Assembly (NCBI GenBank): GCA_016872595.1
Contig: VGZJ01000023.1
Span: 1 to 36,447, forward strand
Source of the DNA: Planctomycetota bacterium
GTDB taxonomy: Bacteria > Planctomycetota > Planctomycetia > Gemmatales > Gemmataceae
DNA length: 36,447 nt
Direction: 5' to 3'
How positions within the stretch are numbered: position 1 is the first letter of the stretch; each line of letters starts with the position of its first letter. Made by a program: the position numbers and the translations under genes. A model generated the notes under the pieces. That model worked only from the letters and a program-made list of their open reading frames with translations. It was not told the origin of the DNA and made no database searches. Positions 8,941-16,400 of the stretch are shown piece by piece.

Positions 8941-11652
8941 CTACTTCTCCAACAACTCGCGGCCGAGTTTGTTGGCGTGGCGGAGCGCGTCGGGCAGTTT
9001 GCTCGCGTCCTTGCCGCCGGCTTGGGCCATGTCGGGCTTGCCGCCGCCGCCGCCACCGATCAGCGGGGCGACCTGCTTCACGACGTCGCCGGCTTTCAGA
9101 CCCTTCTTCACGAGGTCCGGCGACAGTGCTGCCAGCACCGCGACCTTGCCTTCTTCTTCCGACCAGCCGAAGACGACGAACGACGACGGGCACTTCTGGC
9201 GGATGCGGTCCACCTGCGTGCGCACGGTCTCCGCACTCGCGCCGTCGGGCAGTTTTGCGACCAGCACCTTCGCGCCGCCAACATCGTCGGCCTTCGAGAT
9301 GAGGTCGTCCACGAACGCCGTGAGCGCCGCGCCCGCGGCCTTCTTGAGTTGGGCCTGAAGCGCCTTGAGTTGCTCCTGAATGGCCTCGACGCGCGCCGGC
9401 AGCTCCTCCGGGCGGCACTGGAGCTTGCCCGCGAGGTCGTCCACCACGGCGCTGCGGGTCTGAACGTCGTCGTATGCCGGCTTGCCGGTCACGGCGGTGA
9501 TGCGGCGCACGCCCTTCGCCACCGGCTCTTGCGACAGAATCTTGAAGTAGCCGATGGTGCCGGTACGCGGCAGGTGCGTGCCGCCGCAGAACTCGACCGA
9601 ATCGTCGCGGCAGGCTTTTTCCGGGGTTTCCGGCCCGATCATCACGACGCGCACTGGGTCCGGGTACTTCTCGCCGAACACCGCGCGTACGCCCTGAATC
9701 TCCTTCGCCTTTGCCAGCGGCATCGTGAGCGCGGTAACGGGCTGATCCATCACGATCTGCCGGTTCACGCGGCGCTCGATCTCCTGCACCTGCTCCGCGC
9801 TCACGGGCTTGTCGTGGCTGAAGTCGAAGCGCGTCTTCTCGCCATCGACCAGCGAGCCTTTCTGCTCGACGTGGTGGCCCAGCACTTCGCGGAGCGCGAG
9901 GTTGAGGAGGTGTGTCGCGGTGTGGTTCCGCATGATGTCGATGCGCCGCATCGTGCCCTGTTGGAGCGACACGCGGTCGCCCACTTTCAACTCGCCGCTC
10001 AGCAGCGCGCCGACGTGCAGCACGGTTTCGCCGAGGCGCTGCGTGTCCTCGACCTCGAACTCGACGCCCGCGGTTTCGGGACGGTCGATGGTGCCGGTGT
10101 CGCCCACCTGCCCGCCCTGCTCCGCGTAGAAGTTGGTGCGGTCCAGCAGCAGCGCGACCTCGTCACCGGCCTTCAGTGTGCCGGTGCGGATTACCTCGTT
10201 GTCCTTCACCCAGCCGAGCACGGTCGCCTCGATCAGTTCCGCGGCGTACTTGGGCGAATCGTCCGTCGCCGGCAATTCACCCTTCACGGCCGTGGTGACG
10301 AACTTCTTGCCGCCGGCCCGCGCGCCCGCTTGGGCCTTTGCCATCTCCTCCTCGAAGCCCTTGGTATCGACCGTCAGCCCTTGCTCCTGCGCCATCTGGA
10401 GCGTGATGTCGATGATGACGCCGTAGGTGTCGTGCAGCTTGAACGCTTCCGCGCCGCTCACTTGGGTGCGGCCCTGCGCCTTCATCTCGTCGGCGATGCG
10501 CGAGAACAGCGTGATGCCGCGGCGCAGGGTGCGGAGGAACGCGGTTTCCTCGTCGCGAATCTGGTCGATGACCTTGTGCGGGTTCTTCTTCAACTCCGGG
10601 AACGCGGCCCCGAAGTGTTCGACCACCGTGGGCACGAGCTTGTAGAGGAACGGCTCGTTGGTACCGAGCACCTGATAGCCGTACCGCTCCGCGCGGCGCA
10701 GGATGCGCTTCAGAACGTAGTCGCGTCCGACGTTGCCGATGGTCGCGCCGTCCGTGAGCGCGAAGGTAAGGGTACGGATGTGGTCCGCGATCACGCGGTA
10801 CGCGGTGTCCTTCAGGTCTTCGAGCACACCGCCGTAGGGCACGTCGCAACCCGTGACCGTGTGAATCGACGCGAACAGCGGCAGGAACACGTCCGTGTCG
10901 TAGTTGCTGTTCTTGCCCTGAATCACCTTCGTGATGCGCTCGAACCCCATGCCGGTATCGACGTGCTGGGCCGCGAGTTTGGTCAGGCTCTGGTCCTCAT
11001 TGCGGTTGAACTGGATGAACACGAGGTTCCAGATTTCGATGACCTTATCCGTGCCGCCGTTCACCAGCGGGCCGCCGCTCTTGTCGGGTGTGTGGTCGTA
11101 ATGGATCTCGGTACACGGGCCGCACGGCCCGGTATTGCCCATCTCCCAGAAGTTGTCCTTCTTGTTCCCCAGATGGATGTGCGCATCGGGCACGCCGACC
11201 GCCTTCCAGTACCCCGCGGCCTCGTCGTCGCGCGGGATGTTCGCCTTCTCGTCGCCCTCGAACACGGTGACGTGCAGGCGCGTCGGGTCCAGCTTCCACA
11301 CGTCCGTGAGCAGTTCCCACGCCCACGAGATGGCGTCCTTCTTGAAGTAGTCGCCGAAGCTCCAGTTGCCGAGCATCTCAAAGAACGTGTGGTGGTAGGT
11401 GTCCTTGCCCACGTCGTCGAGGTCGTTGTGCTTGCCGCCGGCGCGGATGCACTTCTGGGTGTTGGCGACGCGCACGACGGGCGGCTTCTCGGTGCCGAGG
11501 AAGTACGGCTTGAACTGGTTCATGCCGGCGTTGGCGAACAGCAGGGTGGGGTCGTTGAGCGGCACGACGGGCGACGAGGCGACGTTCGTGTGCCCGTGCT
11601 TCTTGCAGAAGAAGTCGACGAACTGCTGGCGGATCTCGGACGAACTCAGCAT
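8941..11652 (-). CDS. alaS: Alanyl-tRNA synthetase
   Basis: Charges tRNA-Ala and edits mischarged Ser and Gly. The 903 residues cover the class II catalytic domain (from MLSSSEIRQQFVDFF, with SSPVVPLNDPTLLFANAGMNQF), the editing domain with its zinc ligands HTATH (H577, H581) and CGGTH (C689, H693), and the C-terminal oligomerisation domain with a glycine-rich GGGGGGKPDMAQAGG stretch. Length is normal. I chose the ATG at 11652 because it gives the standard N-terminus; the longer open frame adds unrelated arginine-rich sequence. Confidence 0.97.
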   Translation of the reverse strand: MLSSSEIRQQFVDFFCKKHGHTNVASSPVVPLNDPTLLFANAGMNQFKPYFLGTEKPPVVRVANTQKCIRAGGKHNDLDDVGKDTYHHTFFEMLGNWSFGDYFKKDAISWAWELLTDVWKLDPTRLHVTVFEGDEKANIPRDDEAAGYWKAVGVPDAHIHLGNKKDNFWEMGNTGPCGPCTEIHYDHTPDKSGGPLVNGGTDKVIEIWNLVFIQFNRNEDQSLTKLAAQHVDTGMGFERITKVIQGKNSNYDTDVFLPLFASIHTVTGCDVPYGGVLEDLKDTAYRVIADHIRTLTFALTDGATIGNVGRDYVLKRILRRAERYGYQVLGTNEPFLYKLVPTVVEHFGAAFPELKKNPHKVIDQIRDEETAFLRTLRRGITLFSRIADEMKAQGRTQVSGAEAFKLHDTYGVIIDITLQMAQEQGLTVDTKGFEEEMAKAQAGARAGGKKFVTTAVKGELPATDDSPKYAAELIEATVLGWVKDNEVIRTGTLKAGDEVALLLDRTNFYAEQGGQVGDTGTIDRPETAGVEFEVEDTQRLGETVLHVGALLSGELKVGDRVSLQQGTMRRIDIMRNHTATHLLNLALREVLGHHVEQKGSLVDGEKTRFDFSHDKPVSAEQVQEIERRVNRQIVMDQPVTALTMPLAKAKEIQGVRAVFGEKYPDPVRVVMIGPETPEKACRDDSVEFCGGTHLPRTGTIGYFKILSQEPVAKGVRRITAVTGKPAYDDVQTRSAVVDDLAGKLQCRPEELPARVEAIQEQLKALQAQLKKAAGAALTAFVDDLISKADDVGGAKVLVAKLPDGASAETVRTQVDRIRQKCPSSFVVFGWSEEEGKVAVLAALSPDLVKKGLKAGDVVKQVAPLIGGGGGGKPDMAQAGGKDASKLPDALRHANKLGRELLEK

Positions 11653-11883
11653 GGCTGCTCTCGGGGTTTGCGCCGACCACATCGGGCCGCTTACGGAGAA
11701 GGACACGAAGTTCGCGCGAAAGTTCAAGGGGCCGCGCGCGCGGCGGCGCGCCGGTGCGGACGTGTGAACAGGTAGTGGGCCGCGCGTGCTTGTTTTTTCA
11801 GCTATTTTCACATTTTCGCGGGCGTTAGGTTGCGGACGCTGGTGCGTCCATCGTATGGTCACTCTCCCCGGACGCATCCCGCC
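11653..11883. other. Divergent intergenic region with an AT-rich patch
   Basis: This 231-bp gap separates the starts of alaS and the winged-helix gene. Around 11790-11815 is an unusually AT-rich patch (TTGTTTTTTCAGCTATTTT) for this GC-rich window, a plausible promoter location. I could not assign clear -35/-10 pairs and see no riboswitch. Confidence 0.35.
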
Positions 11884-12108
11884 ATGCTGCCGACATCACT
11901 CGCGGATCGGCGCGCCAAACTGCTTGCCCTGCTGATCGAACGCGGCCCGCTGTCCATCACCGAGTTACAAGCCGCACTCGACGGCGAGCAGCGGCACGCG
12001 GTCGAGCGCGCGCTGAGTTGTAGTTGGTTCGAGCGAATCACGTCCGGGCGCGGCGCGCGGTACGCCGTCACCGAGTTGGGGCGCGCGGAGGTGAAGCGGG
12101 CGAACTAG
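11884..12108 (+). CDS. Small winged-helix-like protein
   Basis: The 74-residue protein has the pattern of a winged helix-turn-helix: helix 1 (RRAKLLALLIERG), helix 2 (SITELQAALD), a putative recognition helix (QRHAVERALSCSWFERI) and a beta-hairpin wing (RGARYAVTELGRAEV), as in MarR- or PadR-like folds. It has no effector domain, so any role as a DNA-binding regulator is inferred. Its stop codon and that of convergent larC share the palindrome CTAG (12105-12108). Confidence 0.6.
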   Translation: MLPTSLADRRAKLLALLIERGPLSITELQAALDGEQRHAVERALSCSWFERITSGRGARYAVTELGRAEVKRAN

Positions 12109-13274
12109 CGCCGCACGGCGGCGAAAACCTCACGCAGCGGGACCTCGTGTTCGCGCGCGACGCGGGCGCAGTCCTCGTACTCCGGCGTCAGCACTTCGAG
12201 ACCGGCGCGCCAGCCGCGTTTGGCCCGCACCGGCCCCCACGGGGTATCCACCGTCACCCCCTCACGCTGTAACTTGGCGCGCGTCGCGGTCGTGCGGCGC
12301 ACGCCGAACGTGCCCGTTTCGCGGAACAGGATCGCCTCCAGTTCGTCAGCGGTCGCCGCGCCGCAGATCACCGAGAGCAGCACCCCGGGGCGCTGCTTCT
12401 TCATCTGAATCGGCACCGAGAACACGTCCAGCGCGCCGGCCGCGAACAGGCGCTCGATGGTGAACCCGATCACTTCCGAGCTGATGTCGTCGAGGTTGGT
12501 TTCGAGGACGACGACACTATCTGTCTCGTCTGAATAGCCACAGGCGGCTGACGCCCCCGGCACAACTGTGCCGACCATCAGGCGCAGGATGTTGGGCTGT
12601 TCGAGGAAGTCTTTCGTGCCGGAACCGTGGCCGACGACCTCGATCGTCATCGCGGGCGTTGCGGTCCACTCGGTTACGACGGTCGTGAGGATTGCGGCAC
12701 CCGTCGGGGTCGTAAGCTCGGCCTTGATCGCGGACGGCGCGAGCGGCACGCCCTTGAGTAACTCCGCCGTGCCGGGCGTCGGCACCGGCATGAGGCCGTG
12801 AGCGCACTTCACGGAGCCGCTGCCGGTAGGGACCGGCGTACTGGTGAAACGCGCGACGCCAAGCAGGTCGAGGCCGACCGCCGCGCCGACGATGTCCGCG
12901 ATGCTGTCGAGCGCGCCGACCTCGTGGAAGTGGACGCGCTCCAGCGGCATCCCGTGAACGGTCGATTCCGCTACTGCGACCTTGCGGAAGATCGTGGTCG
13001 CCAGATCGCGCTGCCGCGCCGTGAGCGCGCCCCTCGCGAGGATCGCCTCCACGTCGGGTAGGAAGCGGTAGTCCTCTTGGTCCGCGGCTTCGACGGTCGC
13101 CTTTGTCGCTGCGAACCCGCACCGCTTCACGGTCTCGACTTCAAGTTTGATTGGAAGGGCGAGTGAGTCTAGTGCCGCGCGGATCGCGTCGGCCGGCACC
13201 CCGGCGTCGATGACCGCGCCGAGTACCATGTCGCCGCTGATGCCGCTGAAGCAGTCGAAGTGGGCCACGCGCAC
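12105..13274 (-). CDS. larC: LarC family nickel-pincer cofactor nickel insertase
   Basis: LarC (TIGR00299 family) inserts nickel into pyridinium-3,5-bisthiocarboxylic acid mononucleotide, the final step in making the nickel-pincer cofactor of lactate racemase and related enzymes. The N-terminus VAHFDCFSGISGDMVLGA is the family hallmark. VHFHEVGALDSIADIVGAAVGLDLLG and the SETNLDD-like VVLETNLDDISSEVIGF follow. All 389 residues are in one uninterrupted frame. The start is GTG, set by a strong GGAGG ribosome-binding site 7 nt upstream. No larA, larB or larE is in the window. Confidence 0.92.
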   Translation of the reverse strand: MRVAHFDCFSGISGDMVLGAVIDAGVPADAIRAALDSLALPIKLEVETVKRCGFAATKATVEAADQEDYRFLPDVEAILARGALTARQRDLATTIFRKVAVAESTVHGMPLERVHFHEVGALDSIADIVGAAVGLDLLGVARFTSTPVPTGSGSVKCAHGLMPVPTPGTAELLKGVPLAPSAIKAELTTPTGAAILTTVVTEWTATPAMTIEVVGHGSGTKDFLEQPNILRLMVGTVVPGASAACGYSDETDSVVVLETNLDDISSEVIGFTIERLFAAGALDVFSVPIQMKKQRPGVLLSVICGAATADELEAILFRETGTFGVRRTTATRAKLQREGVTVDTPWGPVRAKRGWRAGLEVLTPEYEDCARVAREHEVPLREVFAAVRR

Positions 13275-13280
13275 GGTGTT

Positions 13281-13286
13281 TCCTCC
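13281..13286 (-). promoter_or_regulatory. Strong ribosome-binding site of larC
   Basis: On the minus strand GGAGGA precedes the GTG at 13274 by 6-7 nt. It is among the clearest Shine-Dalgarno sequences in the window and fixes the non-ATG start of larC. Confidence 0.7.
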
Positions 13287-13318
13287 GGTGATTCGTGTTC
13301 TATGGCGCGAGCGTGTGG

Positions 13319-13324
13319 CATAAT
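13319..13324 (+). promoter_or_regulatory. Possible -10 box (CATAAT)
   Basis: CATAAT matches five of six bases of the sigma-70 -10 consensus, 31 bp before the GTG at 13355. No good -35 box is found 16-18 bp upstream. If real, the ATG at 13295 would lie upstream of the transcript, which supports the GTG start. Confidence 0.35.
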
Positions 13325-13354
13325 AGGCCGTCGCCGCGCCCGCCGGAGTCTCGC

Positions 13355-15274
13355 GTGTCCACCGTTAGCAGCCTGCTCGACCGGCTCGCCGCGCTCGCCA
13401 ACACGGGCGGCGGCTGGGGCTACCACGCCGGGAGCGCCTCGCACCCCGAACCGACGTGCCTCGCGCTGCTCGCGCTGAACGCGGCGCGCGCCGACTTCGA
13501 GCCGGTCGTCGCGCGCGGCCTCGCGGCGCTCGACGCGCACCGGGCGCCGGACGGCACCTACCGCCTCGCCGACGGGCGCCCCGAGGCCGCGTGGCCCACC
13601 GCCATCGCGCTCTTCACGCGGCTCGCACTCGGCGCGCCCCCGGACGAGATGCGCGCGACCGTCGCGCGCGTCCTCGCGCTCGAGAGCCGCACCGTCAAGG
13701 CCGACCCCGAAACGAAGGATATGGAAACGGACATCGATCTGTCGCTGGTGGGTTGGCCGTGGGCCGCGGCCAACTTCGGTTGGGTAGAGCCGACCGCGTG
13801 GGCCTGTCTCGCGCTTCGTGCCGCCGGACAAGAGAAGCACGCTCGCGTTAAACAGGGCTTGAAGCTGCTGCTCGACCGCGCGTTCGATTCGGGCGGCGCG
13901 AACTACGGCAACCGCGTCGTCCTCGGCACCGCGACCGAGCCGATCCCCGGCCCCAGCGCGATCCTGCTGCTCGCGGTACAGGGGGCCGTCGATCACCCGC
14001 GGGTCGATGCCGCCGTGGGCTACTTGCGCGTGCACGCGCGGCAGGCGAGCGACCTCGAACACCTCGCGTGGGCGCGCGTCGCACTCGGCGTCCACGACTC
14101 CGATTCCGCCACGCGCGACCTGTTCCCTGAACTGGACAAGAAGATTCTGGCGCTCGCGGCGGACCCAACGACAAGCCCGCACCGGCTGGCGCTAGCGGCG
14201 CTCGCGGTCGCGGAGCAAAACGCATTTCGGCTGCGGTACGGTGCCGCCCCTTCTTCCTCCCCTCTCCCTTCAGCGCGGGGGGCCGGCGGGGTAGGTCTCT
14301 TCGGCAAGATCGCCTCGAAGGTCCGCGGGGTGATGGTCGCGGGGATCACAAAGCTGAAGCCGCTGCCGGTCACGTCCGCGGTACACATCGCCCGCGCGCC
14401 GGACTATGACGCCCCGCTCGCCGACATCTTGAACGCGCAGTACGAACGCTTTCGCGCCGCGCAGCCGCTCGCGGGGAAGCGCGTCGTCATCAAGCCCAAC
14501 CTCGTCGAGTATCGGCCGGACCGCGTGATCAACACCGACCCGCGCGTCGTGGACGCCGTCATCACGCTCTGCAAGAAGGAAGGGGCCGCGGAAATCATTG
14601 TGGCTGAAGGACCGGGGCACTGGCGCAACGTCCACTTTCTCGTGAAGGAAAGTGGGCTGGGCGCGGTGCTGGACAAGCACGGTGTGCGCTTCGTGGACAT
14701 CAACCACGACGAACCCGTGAAGGTGCTGAACCTCGGCCGGCTCACGTGCCTCGATCACCTGTACATGTCGCGCACGGTGCTGACTGCGGACGTACTCATC
14801 TCGCTACCGAAGCTTAAGACGCACCACTGGGCCGGCGTCACGCTCGCGCTCAAAAACCTGTTCGGCACGCTGCCGGGCATCTGCTACGGGTGGCCGAAGA
14901 ACGAACTGCACTGGCGCGGCATCCCGAACAGCATCGTGGACATCGCGTGTACGCGCGGCCCGAACCTGTCGATTGTGGACGCGATCACCGGGATGGAGGG
15001 CGACGGCCCCTTGCACGGCACCGCGAAGCAAGTCGGCGCACTACTGATGGGCGTCGACCCACTCGCCGTGGACGCGACCGGCGCGCGGCTCATGGGCCTG
15101 CCGCCGGAGCGCATCCCCACTCTCGTGATGGCGGCCTTAAGGCGCGTCGGGCGCTTGGCGGAAGCGGAAATCCCGCAACTGGGCGAACCAATCGCGGCGC
15201 TGGCGCAGCAGTTCGCCCTCCCCCCGCTGATCGAGCGCGAATTGTTGCCGGTGCAGAAGCGCGCGACGTTGTAG
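13355..15274 (+). CDS. Fused squalene-cyclase-like repeat protein and DUF362 domain
   Basis: The 639-residue protein has two parts. Residues 1 to about 295 resemble the alpha-helical prenyltransferase/squalene-oxidase repeat fold (GGGWGYHAG, WPTAIALFTRLAL, FGWVEPTAWACLAL, GGANYG). Residues about 345-639 are a DUF362 domain (KRVVIKPNLVEYRPD, AEIIVAEGPGHW, VLISLPKLKTHHWAGVTLALKNLFGTLPG). DUF362 proteins often carry a ferredoxin domain; none is seen here. The linker (PSSSPLPSARGAGG) is low-complexity and could mark a join between once separate genes. Neither activity is established. The start is a GTG, giving an N-terminus of MSTVSSLLDRLAAL. Confidence 0.78.
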   Translation: MSTVSSLLDRLAALANTGGGWGYHAGSASHPEPTCLALLALNAARADFEPVVARGLAALDAHRAPDGTYRLADGRPEAAWPTAIALFTRLALGAPPDEMRATVARVLALESRTVKADPETKDMETDIDLSLVGWPWAAANFGWVEPTAWACLALRAAGQEKHARVKQGLKLLLDRAFDSGGANYGNRVVLGTATEPIPGPSAILLLAVQGAVDHPRVDAAVGYLRVHARQASDLEHLAWARVALGVHDSDSATRDLFPELDKKILALAADPTTSPHRLALAALAVAEQNAFRLRYGAAPSSSPLPSARGAGGVGLFGKIASKVRGVMVAGITKLKPLPVTSAVHIARAPDYDAPLADILNAQYERFRAAQPLAGKRVVIKPNLVEYRPDRVINTDPRVVDAVITLCKKEGAAEIIVAEGPGHWRNVHFLVKESGLGAVLDKHGVRFVDINHDEPVKVLNLGRLTCLDHLYMSRTVLTADVLISLPKLKTHHWAGVTLALKNLFGTLPGICYGWPKNELHWRGIPNSIVDIACTRGPNLSIVDAITGMEGDGPLHGTAKQVGALLMGVDPLAVDATGARLMGLPPERIPTLVMAALRRVGRLAEAEIPQLGEPIAALAQQFALPPLIERELLPVQKRATL

Positions 15275-15301
15275 GATTGGTTGGAAGCCTAACCTACAAG
15301 C

Positions 15302-15328
15302 AAAAAACCCGGCATTCGCCGGGCTTTT
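15302..15328 (-). terminator. Rho-independent terminator of tRNA-Leu
   Basis: A GC-rich stem (15308-15313 with 15318-15323, loop ATTC) is flanked on the minus strand by six T residues (15302-15307), just past the tRNA 3' end. On the plus strand four T residues follow (15325-15328), so it may also end the cyclase-DUF362 transcript. Confidence 0.85.
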
Positions 15329-15338
15329 GTCGTTTTAG

Positions 15339-15422
15339 TGCGGGAGACAGGACTTGAACCTGCACAGGGTTGCCCCCGCCAGCCCCTCAAGCTGGTGCGT
15401 CTGCCAATTCCGCCACTCCCGC
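15339..15422 (-). tRNA. tRNA-Leu (anticodon GAG)
   Basis: Read on the minus strand, an 84-nt class II tRNA folds with a 7-bp acceptor stem (GCGGGAG with CTCCCGC), discriminator A, an anticodon stem CCAGC/GCTGG around the loop TTGAGGG (anticodon GAG, reading CUC and CUU), a long variable arm, and a T arm containing GGTTCAAGTCC. The long variable arm and A73 fit leucine. The 3' CCA is not encoded and must be added. Confidence 0.95.
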
Positions 15423-15441
15423 GAGGAATTACATCACTGGA

Positions 15442-15469
15442 ATTATGGCAGGTGAAACCGGGATTTCAA
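15442..15469 (-). promoter_or_regulatory. Promoter of tRNA-Leu
   Basis: On the minus strand a -35 box TTGAAA (15464-15469) and a -10 box CATAAT (15442-15447) are separated by 16 bp. Each matches five of six sigma-70 consensus bases. They lie 20 bp upstream of the mature tRNA 5' end. The -35 box overlaps the stop codon of the alpha/beta hydrolase, so the tRNA has its own promoter at the end of that gene. Confidence 0.6.
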
Positions 15470-16332
15470 GAGCGTGCGGCGACGAACTCGGAAACCGTCT
15501 CAGCGGTCGCGCCCGGGTGCGTGTACTGCGGGTAGTGGCCGCACTCGAGGAACTCGACGCGGCGCACGTCGGGCAGGTGGTTCGCCAGCACGACCTCGCG
15601 GCCCCACGGCACGATCCGGTCGCGGTCCCCGCCGATCAGCAGCACCGGCGTGCGGATCGAAGGCAAGAGAGGGCGCAGATCGAGCTTGTCGAGTGTGTTC
15701 GCCCGCCGGCACGCGGCGGCGATGGGCGTCTGGCCGTTGCACGAGAGGAACAGTTCGCGCGCCCGCGGCGAACAGGCGGCCCACGTCGCTGGGCACGCGC
15801 GGCGCATTGCGAACTCGCGCAGCGGCAGTTCGCTCAGCCGCCCGGACCAGTACCGCCCCTGCCGCGCGCCGAGCCGCTCGTACCACTTGAGCGGGCGGTG
15901 CGCGAACCCGCCTTTCAGTACGCAGCGCGAGAAGCGGTCCGGCCGGTCCGCGAGCGCGCTGAGCGCGACGGTTGTACCGAACGAGGAGCCGAGCAGCGCG
16001 ACGCGCTCCAGCTTGAGGTGATCGAGCAGCGCGAACATGTCGGTCGCGTAGTCGCGGTGGCGGTACGCGCCGAGCGCCGCACCGTCCTCGAGACCGTTGG
16101 GAAGCTCGTAGGCGATGCAGGTGAAGCGCGCCGCGAGCCGGTGCATGACCATCGCGAACCCGCGCACCGCGTCCGACAAGCCGTGGATGATAATTAGTGG
16201 TGGTCCTTCGCCCCAGACGGCGAACCGCATCGCGTAGCGGTCGGTATGTAGCACGGCCCACCGCGCGCCGGCGTCGAACGCCGCGAGCGCCGCGCGGCAG
16301 GTGTCGTCGGAAACGTCTGGGAGTGTGGGCAC
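15466..16332 (-). CDS. Alpha/beta hydrolase
   Basis: A 288-residue alpha/beta-hydrolase-fold protein. It shows the oxyanion-hole segment IIIHGLSD, the nucleophile elbow G-S-S117-F-G, the acid in IGGDRDRIVPWG and the catalytic histidine in ECGHYPQ. A cap-like insertion follows the elbow. There is no signal peptide, so it is cytoplasmic. The substrate cannot be assigned; the family includes esterases, haloperoxidase-like enzymes and C-C hydrolases. It is immediately upstream of the tRNA-Leu gene on the same strand. Confidence 0.85.
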   Translation of the reverse strand: MPTLPDVSDDTCRAALAAFDAGARWAVLHTDRYAMRFAVWGEGPPLIIIHGLSDAVRGFAMVMHRLAARFTCIAYELPNGLEDGAALGAYRHRDYATDMFALLDHLKLERVALLGSSFGTTVALSALADRPDRFSRCVLKGGFAHRPLKWYERLGARQGRYWSGRLSELPLREFAMRRACPATWAACSPRARELFLSCNGQTPIAAACRRANTLDKLDLRPLLPSIRTPVLLIGGDRDRIVPWGREVVLANHLPDVRRVEFLECGHYPQYTHPGATAETVSEFVAARS

Positions 16333-16349
16333 AGAGATGGGAAGTCTGT

Positions 16350-16393
16350 GCCGCTCGCGGCTTCGCTAGTGCACTCGCGAAGCCGCGAGCGGC
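16350..16393. terminator. 17-bp hairpin after the cytochrome-WD40 gene
   Basis: Arms 16350-16366 and 16377-16393 are perfect reverse complements around a 10-nt loop. It lies 7 bp past the stop of the cytochrome-WD40 gene and 17 bp before the start of the hydrolase on the same strand. There is no T-tract. Confidence 0.65.
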
Positions 16394-16400
16394 TGGGGTG

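Noticed and set aside
8884-11775. 963-codon open frame on the plus strand opposite alaS
   Set aside because: It is the complement of alaS in a GC-rich genome, with Arg/His/Val-rich, domain-free sequence. The alaS reading has all family motifs.
14245-14300. Linker region of the cyclase-DUF362 gene as a gene boundary
   Set aside because: No stop codon or good ribosome-binding site separates the two halves; the frame is open throughout, so it is kept as one gene with a noted odd linker.
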